From positions 1-28,461 of the forward strand of contig PKRI01000028.1 in NCBI GenBank assembly GCA_017577485.1: a stretch of DNA of 28,461 nucleotides. Direction: 5' to 3'. The notes beneath the pieces are model-generated. The model had not been told where the DNA came from. It searched no databases and saw nothing but the letters and a program-made list of their open reading frames with translations. The stretch's first letter is position 1; every line of letters begins with the position of its first letter. The translations under genes and the position numbers were made by a program. This document shows, piece by piece, positions 6,930-13,728 of the stretch. The stretch comes from Bacillota bacterium. Lineage in GTDB: Bacteria; Bacillota; Sulfobacillia; Thermaerobacterales; RSA17.

Positions 6930-8401
6930 CCTCCGTGAAGCCCTTGCCCGAAGAGGAACTCGACCGGGTCATCGACGCCCTTAACGCGGGCCGAACCCCG
7001 CCCGACCCCAGCACGGCCGATGCGGCCGACCACGCTGTGCTGGTGCGGGCGCTGAAGGCCATGGGCGACCTCCCGACCCAGGCGGCCCGGCGTCGCCGCC
7101 GCGGGCGCTGGGTGCTGTGGGCTGCCGCGGCGGCCGTGGCGGCCGGCGTGGTGCTGGCGGTCCAGGTGCTGCTTCCGGGTCCCGGCGACCGCAACTGGGT
7201 CCAGGCCATGGAACAGGCTGTGGCGCAACTCCACTCCTACCACGGCGTGCTGGAGGTCCGCACCACCAACGCCGGCGGCGAGACGTGGCTGGACCGGCGC
7301 CTGGAGATCTGGTCGGACGGTGACCGTTACGCCGTCCGCGACCAGGACGGGGTGCTGACCGTCAACGACGGCACCCGGCGGTGGCAGGTACGGCCCGACA
7401 CCCGGGAGGTGGCGGTGCTGCCCCTGCTTCCCGATCCCCGTTCCTTCGACCTGCACGACGAGGCGGAGCGGGCCGCCGGCTATCCCCACGAGTTGGACGG
7501 CCGCGACACCGTGGCCGGGCGCGGCGCGGTGCGGCTGAAGATCCTGCCGCCGGGCGGCCTGCCTTACTTCCTGTGGCTGGATGCCGAGTCCGGCCTGCCG
7601 CTGCGGCTGGAGACCGCCATGCACAACGCGCTGCAGATCACCTACACCTTCGTGACCTTCGAAGCCAACGCCGCCGTGGATCCGGCGCTGTTCCAGTTCG
7701 CGGTGCCCGAGGGGTACAGGCTGGTGGAGGAAGACCCCGGTCAACTGGTGGCCACCCCGGAGCAGGCCGGGGAAATCGCCGGGTTCACGCCGCTGCTGCC
7801 CAAGGAGGCGCCGGCGCGCATCGCCGCCCACCGCGGTCGGGTGGTCCTGGACTACGGCGACACCTACGTGGCCATGGAGCCCGACGACGGTACCTTCCAG
7901 CCTGAACCCTACGGCGCCCTGGGCCGAGCCGCCGGCGGCGTGGTGGAGGTCATCGGCGACGAACTGCGCTGGGTCCAGGATGGGCTGCTGATCCACGTGG
8001 ACGGTCCCCAGGCGGAGGACCTGGCCCGGCAGCTGGCGCCGGACCTGGAACTGCCCGACCCCGGCGAGGACCTGATCAGGGCGGTCCAGGTGCCCGTCCG
8101 CGGGCTGAACGGCCGGGAGTTGGAAGCCGCCCAGCAGCAGGTGGATCGCGGCAGTTCGCCCTGGATGCTGGACCCGGTGTTCGTGGCCCACGTCTTCGTC
8201 AACGGGCTGGTGAGCCCCGAGGGCATCACCGGCGAGGGGGACATCCCCTACGAGGCCCTGAAGCTGGAGGCCAGCACCGGCGTCCAGGCGGTGGTGGCGG
8301 TGTCCGAGGGACCGGCCGCCAGAGTCTACCTGGCGCGGCTGGTCCGCCAGGACGAAACCGGCATCTGGACCGTGGTCGGCTACGACCCGCGGGAAGAGTG
8401 A
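6926..8401 (+). CDS. Membrane-anchored anti-sigma / RseB-like regulator
   Basis: This 491-residue single-pass protein starts at ATG 6926 inside the sigma-gene stop (ATGA overlap), the usual arrangement for a cognate anti-sigma factor. Residues 1-55 are a cytosolic acidic region with helices (EEELDRVIDALNAG, VLVRALKAMGDL). An Arg stretch (RRRRRGRW) and a hydrophobic helix at about 61-83 follow. The rest is extracytoplasmic. Residues 90-270 look like the LolA/RseB-type antiparallel sheet (LHSYHGVLEVRTTN, RLEIWSDGDRYAVRDQDG, PYFLWLDAESGLPLRLETAM). Residues 290-491 form a second domain with no name I can give. There is no HCC zinc anti-sigma motif. Likely role: it holds the sigma factor and senses envelope state. 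The context gives good support; the biochemistry is inferred. Confidence 0.7.
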   Translation: MTSVKPLPEEELDRVIDALNAGRTPPDPSTADAADHAVLVRALKAMGDLPTQAARRRRRGRWVLWAAAAAVAAGVVLAVQVLLPGPGDRNWVQAMEQAVAQLHSYHGVLEVRTTNAGGETWLDRRLEIWSDGDRYAVRDQDGVLTVNDGTRRWQVRPDTREVAVLPLLPDPRSFDLHDEAERAAGYPHELDGRDTVAGRGAVRLKILPPGGLPYFLWLDAESGLPLRLETAMHNALQITYTFVTFEANAAVDPALFQFAVPEGYRLVEEDPGQLVATPEQAGEIAGFTPLLPKEAPARIAAHRGRVVLDYGDTYVAMEPDDGTFQPEPYGALGRAAGGVVEVIGDELRWVQDGLLIHVDGPQAEDLARQLAPDLELPDPGEDLIRAVQVPVRGLNGRELEAAQQQVDRGSSPWMLDPVFVAHVFVNGLVSPEGITGEGDIPYEALKLEASTGVQAVVAVSEGPAARVYLARLVRQDETGIWTVVGYDPREE

Positions 8402-8410
8402 GTGGCAAGT

Positions 8411-8441
8411 GCCCGGGCGCGCCGCCGTGGCGCGCCCGGGC
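8411..8441 (+). terminator. Hairpin after the sigma/anti-sigma pair
   Basis: A perfect 13-bp stem (GCCCGGGCGCGCC with GGCGCGCCCGGGC) with five-base loop GCCGT starts ten bases after the anti-sigma stop. There is no T-run. It is probably an intrinsic terminator or RNA-stabilising stem. Confidence 0.6.
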
Positions 8442-8550
8442 TGCCCCTGCCCGTTGCCGGCGGGGCAGGCGGGCCGCGCATACCGTGGCGGTGCTGCGCG
8501 GAAGGCCCCCGGGGTGGGTCGCCCGGCCGGGCGAGCCGGGTTGTCCGGGG

Positions 8551-8757
8551 CCCGTGCATTGTTAGCGCGCTTTCGCTTTTTCACGCCGCCGGGGCGGCTT
8601 TCCCGTGCAATAGAACGTTGAAACAGCCCTTAAATGGGTCCCCCGGCCCGCGTACCTTCCTGCAGAACCCCCGGTTAACCGTGAAAACGCTTCTATAATG
8701 CACGGCGGGCCCGCTGCGGCCCGCGATAAGGTCCCTCTGGCTTCTATTTTGCACGGC
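8551..8757. repeat. Four CCGTGCA-type motifs in mirror arrangement
   Basis: The motif CCGTGC (rc GCACGG) occurs at 8552-8557 and 8603-8608 in one orientation and at 8700-8705 and 8751-8756 in the other. Each same-orientation pair is 51 bases apart. Both inverted pairs share the same centre, position 8654. The flanks are also alike: read in one orientation the copies follow CCGTGCA-(n)-ATAGAAGC, with copy one the least conserved. The forward copies read TTCTATAATGCACGGCGGGC and TTCTATTTTGCACGGCGGGC. A GC-rich palindromic block lies between the members of each pair. This may be a binding-site array, a mobile-element remnant or a large RNA hairpin. No gene is visible from 8442 to 8980. Confidence 0.65.
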
Positions 8758-8980
8758 GGGCACGAGCACCAGCCCTCCAGGCTGCAGGCTCGCGGCCGGG
8801 CGTCCGCCCCTGCCGGCCGTCCTCCCCCAAAAACATGACCGCCGTCACTACCGCGATTTGCGCGCCGCAGGCCAACCTGGACGCGCACCCGGTCGGGCCG
8901 GTGGGGCGCAGCGCCGGGCCTGCGCGCCCGGCACCCCGGTTCCACCGGGCGCGCAACCGGGAACGCGAGGAGGGGACTTT

Positions 8981-9196
8981 TTGCTGGAAGTCACGGGACT
9001 GGTCAAGCGGTTCGGCAGCAAGACCGCCGTGGACCACATTTCCTTTCAGTGGCCGCCGGCGACATCTTCGACCTGCTGGGTCCCAACGGCGCCGGCAAGA
9101 CCACGACCCTGGCCATGATCGCCGGGCTGCTGCGTCCCGACGCCGGCGACGTGAGGGTGGAGGGCATCTCGGTCCGGACCCACCGCAAGCAGGTTG
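8981..9196 (+). pseudogene. ABC transporter ATPase, 5' fragment with frameshift
   Basis: TTG 8981, after GAGGAGGGG, starts LLEVTGLVKRFGSKTAVDHISF. After TCC TTT at 9041-9046 one T seems to be lost. The next frame gives VAAGDIFDLLGPNGAGKTTT (Walker A), LAMIAGLLRPDAGDVRVEGISV and RTHRKQV. Homology then stops abruptly near 9193: the Q-loop, signature LSGGQ, Walker B and H-loop are all absent, and a response-regulator start follows directly. The N-terminal pattern is that of multidrug/Na+-type (DrrA/NatA/CcmA) ATPases. Only about 72 of the usual 230-310 residues remain, so it cannot function. It looks like a deletion end-point or an assembly join. Confidence 0.8.
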
Positions 9197-9884
9197 ACCG
9201 GGTTGCGGACCCGCCTCAGGGTGCTGCTGGCCGAGGACCAGGCGCTGGTGCGGGACGGGCTGCGGCTGCTGCGGCCGCCCGCGGCGGCGGCCGGCCCTTC
9301 GACGTGGCGGTCCTGGACGTGCGGATGCCGGTCCTGGACGGGATCGGCTGTGCGCACGCCCTGCGGGCCCGCGATCCCCATCTGCCCATCCTGATGCTGA
9401 CCACCTACGATGACGACCGGCTGGTGCGCCAGTGCCTGGCGGCGGGCGCCGACGCCTACCTGCTGAAGCACATCGCCGCCGAGGACCTGGTCAACGCGGT
9501 GCGGCTGCTGGCAGCGGGCGGGGGACTGATCCCCGGCGACCTGGCGCGGCGCCTCACCGCCGGGACGGGCGGGGAGGAGGGGGCGCCCCGGGGTCCCACG
9601 GGTCCGGCGGGTCCCACGGGTCCGGCGGGGCCGGCGCGGCCGGCGGGTCCGGCGGAAGCGGTGGGATCGGCGCGGCCGGCGGCGCGCTCCTTGAGGCCCT
9701 GACTCCCCGGCAGCGGGAGGTCCTGGACCTCATCGCCCAGGGGCTCAGCAACCGCGAGATCGGCCAGCGGCTGTTCCTGTCGGAGGGAACCGTGAAGAAC
9801 GTGGTCAGCGAGATCTACGCGCGGCTGGATGTGCGCGACCGGGTGCAGGCCGTATTGAAGGCCCGGGAGATGGCGCCCGTCTAG
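9194..9884 (+). pseudogene. NarL/LuxR-family response regulator, broken
   Basis: The coding signal passes through three frames. First, from TTG 9194: LRVLLAEDQALVRDGLRLL, the REC start with its acidic pocket. Then a jump: about 20-26 residues that normally follow (end of helix 1 to helix 2) are missing, and from about 9295 another frame reads FDVAVLDVRMPVLDGIG (phospho-acceptor Asp), LMLTTYDDD and AGADAYLLKHI (conserved Lys). After a Gly/Pro linker the third frame (about 9687-9884) gives EALTPRQREVLDLIAQGLSN, REIGQRLFLSEGTVKNVVSE and IYARLDVRDRVQAV, a complete LuxR helix-turn-helix. Such regulators answer a histidine kinase, often beside an ABC exporter, but no kinase is present. The stop overlaps the stop of the convergent permease gene (CTAG). 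Confidence 0.82.
9591..9656 (+). repeat. 18-bp tandem repeat, collagen-like linker
   Basis: Two identical 18-base units (GGGTCCCACGGGTCCGGC at 9591-9608 and 9609-9626) are followed by two degenerate units. They encode GPTGPA repeats between the receiver and DNA-binding parts of the response regulator. The frame change into the DNA-binding domain falls within or just after this tract. Confidence 0.85.
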
Positions 9885-10897
9885 GAACCGGTGCCTGCGC
9901 CCCCGCCGGCCCCGCCGGCGCCCCCTCCGCTCGCGCCAACCCCGGCTCCTCCGCCCGCGCCGGCCCCGGCTCCCGCCGCGGCACCGGCCGCAGCCCGGGC
10001 CCCCGGCCCGGCACCGGCATCGCCTTCGGCGGCGGCCGCCCCGGCCCCGGACAGCCCCTGGGACCTCAGCCGCGGGTCCAGCGCGTCCCGCAGCCCGTCG
10101 CCCACCAGGTTGAAAGCCAGCACCGCCAGGAAAATGGCCAGGCCGGGGAACGTCACGGTCCAGTGGGCGCTGAAGATGTAGTTGCGGCCCTCGCCCAGCA
10201 TGGCGCCCCACTCGGCGGTCCGCGGCTCCACGCCCAGGCCCAGGAAGCCCAGGCCGGCCGCCACCAGGATGGTGACGCCCATGCTCAGCGTGGCCTGGAC
10301 GATGATGGGCGTCAGCGCGTTGGCCAGCACATGCCGGGTCAGGATCAGGCGGTCGCCGGCCCCCAGAGCCCTGGCCGCCTCCACGTAGGTCTGCTCGCGG
10401 ATGGTCAGCACCGAGCCGCGCACCAGGCGGACGAACTGGGGCACGGTGCTGATGCCCACCGCCACGATGACGTTCTGGAGCCCAACGCCCAGCACGCCCA
10501 CCAGCGCCAGGGCCAGCAGGATGTTGGGAAACGACAGCAGCATGTCGGTGACCCGCTGGATCACCAGGTCCACCCGCCCGCCGTAATACCCGGACACCAC
10601 GCCCAGCGGCACCCCGACGGCCAGGCCCACGGCCACCGCCAGCAGGCCGATGACCAGCGTGATGCGGCCGCCGTAGAGGATGCGGGTGAAGATGTCGCGG
10701 CCCAGGTGATCGGTGCCCAGCAGGTACTCGGCCGAGGGCGGGCGCAGCACAGCCTCCAGGTTCTGGGTCACGGGGTCCCGGGAGGTGAGCAGCGGCGCCG
10801 CCGCCACCGCGGCCACGAACACCGCCAGGATCACCAGGCCCGCCACGGCTGCCCGGTTTCGCTTGAACCGCTTCCACGTATCCATGCCTTGCGCCAC
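9881..10897 (-). CDS. Peptide/nickel-type ABC transporter permease (DppC family)
   Basis: This 338-residue inner-membrane permease belongs to the DppC/OppC family. It has an N-terminal cytosolic start (TWKRFKRNRAAVAGLVIL), the family sequence LLGTDHLGRDIFTRILYGGR, about six membrane helices and the EAA loop EAARALGAGDRLILTRHVLA that docks on the ATPase. The end of the normal protein is LRDALDPRLR near residue 275. The remaining 60 residues are almost only Ala and Gly with no counterpart in the family. They run into the 3' end of the convergent regulator gene, so the original stop may have been lost. It is the third gene of the operon after the binding protein and the DppB-like permease. No ATPase gene is adjacent. 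Confidence 0.92.
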   Translation of the reverse strand: MAQGMDTWKRFKRNRAAVAGLVILAVFVAAVAAAPLLTSRDPVTQNLEAVLRPPSAEYLLGTDHLGRDIFTRILYGGRITLVIGLLAVAVGLAVGVPLGVVSGYYGGRVDLVIQRVTDMLLSFPNILLALALVGVLGVGLQNVIVAVGISTVPQFVRLVRGSVLTIREQTYVEAARALGAGDRLILTRHVLANALTPIIVQATLSMGVTILVAAGLGFLGLGVEPRTAEWGAMLGEGRNYIFSAHWTVTFPGLAIFLAVLAFNLVGDGLRDALDPRLRSQGLSGAGAAAAEGDAGAGPGARAAAGAAAGAGAGAGGGAGVGASGGGAGGAGGGAGTGS

Positions 10898-10955
10898 CCT
10901 CAGTCGTTCCGGGTCCGCTGAGCGGACCGGTTCTCACCAGCTCGGCTGCGGCGGA

Positions 10956-11885
10956 TCAGTCGTAGCGGATCCGCGGGTCGGCCCAGCCGTAGGCCAAGTC
11001 CACCACCAGGTTCAGGAGCACCACCAGCACCGCGTAGACCAGCACGATGCCCTGCACCATGGGGTAATCCCGGTTGATGATGGAGTTGACCAGCAGCACG
11101 CCCATGCCGGGCCAGGCGAACACCGACTCGGTCAGCACGGCGCCGCCCAGCAGGCTGCCGAACTGCAGCCCGATGACCGTGAGGACCGGGATGAGCGCGT
11201 TGCGCAGGGCGTGCCGGTAGATGACCACCCGCTCGGCCAGGCCCTTGGCGCGGGCCGTGCGGATGTAGTCCTGGCCCAGGACCTCCAGCATACTGCCCCG
11301 GGTCATCCGGGCCACCAGCGCCATGGAGAAGGCGGCCAGCGTCAGGGTGGGCAGCACGATGCTGCTCGGCTCGTCGGCGCCCGCCGCCGGGAACCAGCGC
11401 AGGTTCACGGCGAAGACGATGATCAGCATGTAGCCCAGCCAGTAGACCGGCATCGAGATGCCCACCAGCGACCCCGACGACAGCAGGTAATCCAGGCGCG
11501 TGTACCGCCGGGCGGCTCCCACCACCCCGGCGGTGATGCCCAGCAGCGAGCCCAGGATCGTCCCCGTGGTGGCCAGCAGCATGGTCATCTTGAGCCGCGG
11601 CACCAGTTCCACCAGCACCGGCCGCCGCGTGCGCAGGGACGTGCCCAGGTCGCCCTGCAGCAGCCCGGTGACGAAGTCCCAGTACTGGACGGGGAGGGGC
11701 CGGTCCAGCCCCATGGCCACCCGGATGCGCTCCACCTCTTCCTCGGTGGCCAGGAGGCCCGCGATGATCCGCGCCGGGTCCCCGGGCAGGACGCGGACGA
11801 TGATGAAGACGATCAGCGAGACGCCCACCAGCGCCAGCAGGCTGGTGAGCACCCGCCTCGTGATGTACTGGAGCGTGCCTTTCAC
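10956..11885 (-). CDS. Peptide/nickel-type ABC transporter permease (DppB family)
   Basis: This 309-residue inner-membrane permease belongs to the DppB/OppB family. It starts YITRRVLTSLLALVGVSLIV with the conserved FIIVRVLPGDPA. It has the family periplasmic segment (MGLDRPLPVQYWDFVTGLLQ, GDLGTSLRTRRPV), helices around 100-125, 135-160, 180-200, 235-260 and 280-300, the EAA loop RTARAKGLAERVVIYRHALR and the typical end DLAYGWADPRIRYD. The start is GTG 11885, with only a weak GGGGG upstream. It lies 94 bases after the binding-protein gene and 58 bases before the DppC-like gene, so one transcript is expected. It forms a heterodimer with DppC that carries peptides or similar small substrates inward. 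Confidence 0.94.
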   Translation of the reverse strand: MKGTLQYITRRVLTSLLALVGVSLIVFIIVRVLPGDPARIIAGLLATEEEVERIRVAMGLDRPLPVQYWDFVTGLLQGDLGTSLRTRRPVLVELVPRLKMTMLLATTGTILGSLLGITAGVVGAARRYTRLDYLLSSGSLVGISMPVYWLGYMLIIVFAVNLRWFPAAGADEPSSIVLPTLTLAAFSMALVARMTRGSMLEVLGQDYIRTARAKGLAERVVIYRHALRNALIPVLTVIGLQFGSLLGGAVLTESVFAWPGMGVLLVNSIINRDYPMVQGIVLVYAVLVVLLNLVVDLAYGWADPRIRYD

Positions 11886-11979
11886 CGATTCTGCGACCCC
11901 CAGGCTTCAGGGCCAGAAACCGGGGCAGGCCGGGAGGCCGTGGACCCCCCGGCCTGCCGCAACCGGTCGGCTGCCGCCG

Positions 11980-13563
11980 TCAGTTGGCCGGCCGCGCGTA
12001 GACGGCGTCGAACATCTCGTTGGGCAGGTACGACACGCCGGTGACGTCCTTGGAGTACACGATGGGGAAGCTCTGGTACCACAGGAAGATCCACGGCGCG
12101 TCGTCCATGATAAGCCGCGACGCCTGGCAGTACAGGTCGGCCCGGGTCTCCACGTCGATCTCGCGGGAGGCCCGTTCCAGCAGGTCTTCCACTTCGGGGT
12201 TGGTGTAGAAGGCGGTGGCCAGCCCGTTCGGCGGGTGCGCCGCCAGCTGGAACTGGACCATCTGTTGCTGCGCGTCGAGATAACCCGGCGCCCAGCCCAG
12301 CAGGTGCAGGTCGAGATCGTTCTGGTCCGGCGGTTGCTGGATGTTCTGGACGTAGGTCGGCCAGTCCATGGTGCGCAGCGTCACGTTGATGCCCACGTCC
12401 TCCAGGTACCCGGCGATGGCCTCGGCGGCCTGGAAGTCCTGCACGTACCGGCCCGTCGGCGCGATGAAGTCCAGCGTCAGGTTCTCGACGTCGGCCTCGG
12501 CCAGCAGCTGGCGGGCGCGGTCGGGGTTGTACTCGTAGGCGCCCACCGGGCAGTAGCCGAACAGGCTGGGCGCCATGGGAGCATCCAGCTTGGTGGCGGC
12601 GCCGAAGAGCACGTTCTGGATGATGGCGTCCTTGTCGACGGCGTAATTCAGCGCCTGCCGCACCCGCTTGTCGGACAGCACCTCATCGTTGTTGTTGATG
12701 GCGATGTAGATGGTCCGGTTGCTGGGCGCCAGCAGCACTTCCACGTTGGGGTTCTGCTGCAGCGACGGGATGTCGGACACCGGCGGCAGGATGATCATGT
12801 CCACCTGGCCCGACAGCAGCTGGCTCATACGCGTGGCGGCTTCGGGCACCACCTGGAAGATGACCCGGTCGTAGTACGGCTCCTCACCCCAGTAGTCGGG
12901 GTTCTTTTCGACCACCACGCGCTCGCCGGGCACGTACTCCTTGAAGACGTACGGACCCGTACCCACCGGGTGCTGGTAGTTGGTGTAGGTGTTGCCGTGC
13001 TCCTCCACCGACGCCGGCGAGATGATGCCCACCATGGTGGTGGACAGGGCGGCCATCAGCGCCGGGGACGGCTGGGACAGGTGCAGGCGGACCGTGTAGT
13101 CGTCCACCACTTCGACTTCCTGGATTACGGTGTAGGAACCGCGGATGGGCACCGTTACGTTGGGATCCAGGACGCGGTCCAGGCTGAACTTGACCGCCTC
13201 GGCGTTGAACGGCGTCCCGTCGTGGAAGGTGACGCCCTGGCGCAGCGTCAGCGTGATGGAGAGGCCGTCAGGGGCCACCTCCCAGTCGGTGGCCAGGCCC
13301 GGCTTGAGCTTTCCGTCTTTGTCGATGTCGACCAGCGTGTCGACCATGTAGTCCACGATGTTCTGCACCGTGGTCGTGGTCTGACCCGCGGGATCCAGGG
13401 TGTCCGGGTCGATGCCGATGGCGATGCGGAACTCCGCCGGGGCGGAGCTGCCTTCACCACCGCCGCCACCGCCGCCGCAGGCCGCCAGCAGCAGCGAGGC
13501 TGCGACGGCCAGGATGGCCGCTCGGCGACCGAAGCCCGGGCTGCCCTTGTGGTGCAGCAGCAC
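11980..13563 (-). CDS. ABC transporter substrate-binding lipoprotein (family 5)
   Basis: This 527-residue solute-binding protein of the peptide/nickel (DppA/OppA, SBP_bac_5) family is fixed to the outer face of the membrane. The signal peptide is GRRAAILAVAASLLLAAC, with lipobox Cys29 followed by seven glycines. Family motifs are GIDPDTLDPAG near 60, ITLTLRQGVTFHDGTPFNAE and VKFSLDRVLDP, HPVGTGPYVFKEYVPGE, YWGEEPYYDRVIF and RVRQALNYAVDKDAII. GTG 13563 is chosen because GAGGGGGG stands six bases upstream; ATG 13569 would touch it and a longer frame has no site. It is the first gene of a three-gene importer operon; the ligand cannot be told from sequence. The ATPases are encoded elsewhere or shared. 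Confidence 0.94.
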   Translation of the reverse strand: MLLHHKGSPGFGRRAAILAVAASLLLAACGGGGGGGEGSSAPAEFRIAIGIDPDTLDPAGQTTTTVQNIVDYMVDTLVDIDKDGKLKPGLATDWEVAPDGLSITLTLRQGVTFHDGTPFNAEAVKFSLDRVLDPNVTVPIRGSYTVIQEVEVVDDYTVRLHLSQPSPALMAALSTTMVGIISPASVEEHGNTYTNYQHPVGTGPYVFKEYVPGERVVVEKNPDYWGEEPYYDRVIFQVVPEAATRMSQLLSGQVDMIILPPVSDIPSLQQNPNVEVLLAPSNRTIYIAINNNDEVLSDKRVRQALNYAVDKDAIIQNVLFGAATKLDAPMAPSLFGYCPVGAYEYNPDRARQLLAEADVENLTLDFIAPTGRYVQDFQAAEAIAGYLEDVGINVTLRTMDWPTYVQNIQQPPDQNDLDLHLLGWAPGYLDAQQQMVQFQLAAHPPNGLATAFYTNPEVEDLLERASREIDVETRADLYCQASRLIMDDAPWIFLWYQSFPIVYSKDVTGVSYLPNEMFDAVYARPAN

Positions 13564-13665
13564 CGACATCCCCCCTCGAAACAGGTGAACGCCCGGGGGG
13601 CGCGTGGCGCTTCGTTGCGCCCCGACGGGCGGTTGCACCTTAGTTTCGCTGTCTGGCCCTGGATA

Positions 13666-13695
13666 CCTTCGCCTGAATCCAGATTCAGGCGAAGG
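13666..13695. terminator. Perfect hairpin downstream of the acyl-CoA synthetase gene
   Basis: A perfect 13-bp inverted repeat (CCTTCGCCTGAAT with ATTCAGGCGAAGG) and loop CCAG start 34 bases after the synthetase stop and end about 100 bases before the binding-protein start. No T-run follows on the minus strand. It is probably a terminator, but an operator for the importer operon is also possible. Confidence 0.5.
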
Positions 13696-13728
13696 CAGGC
13701 GTCCAGCCCGGGCGTCCGGTCCAAGCGT

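Noticed and set aside
6893..8584. 563-residue minus-strand frame opposite the anti-sigma gene
   Set aside because: It is a shadow frame; the plus strand has start coupling and domain patterns.
8835..9197. 120-residue frame starting at ATG 8835
   Set aside because: It runs out of frame through the ABC ATPase fragment and has no ribosome site or homology.
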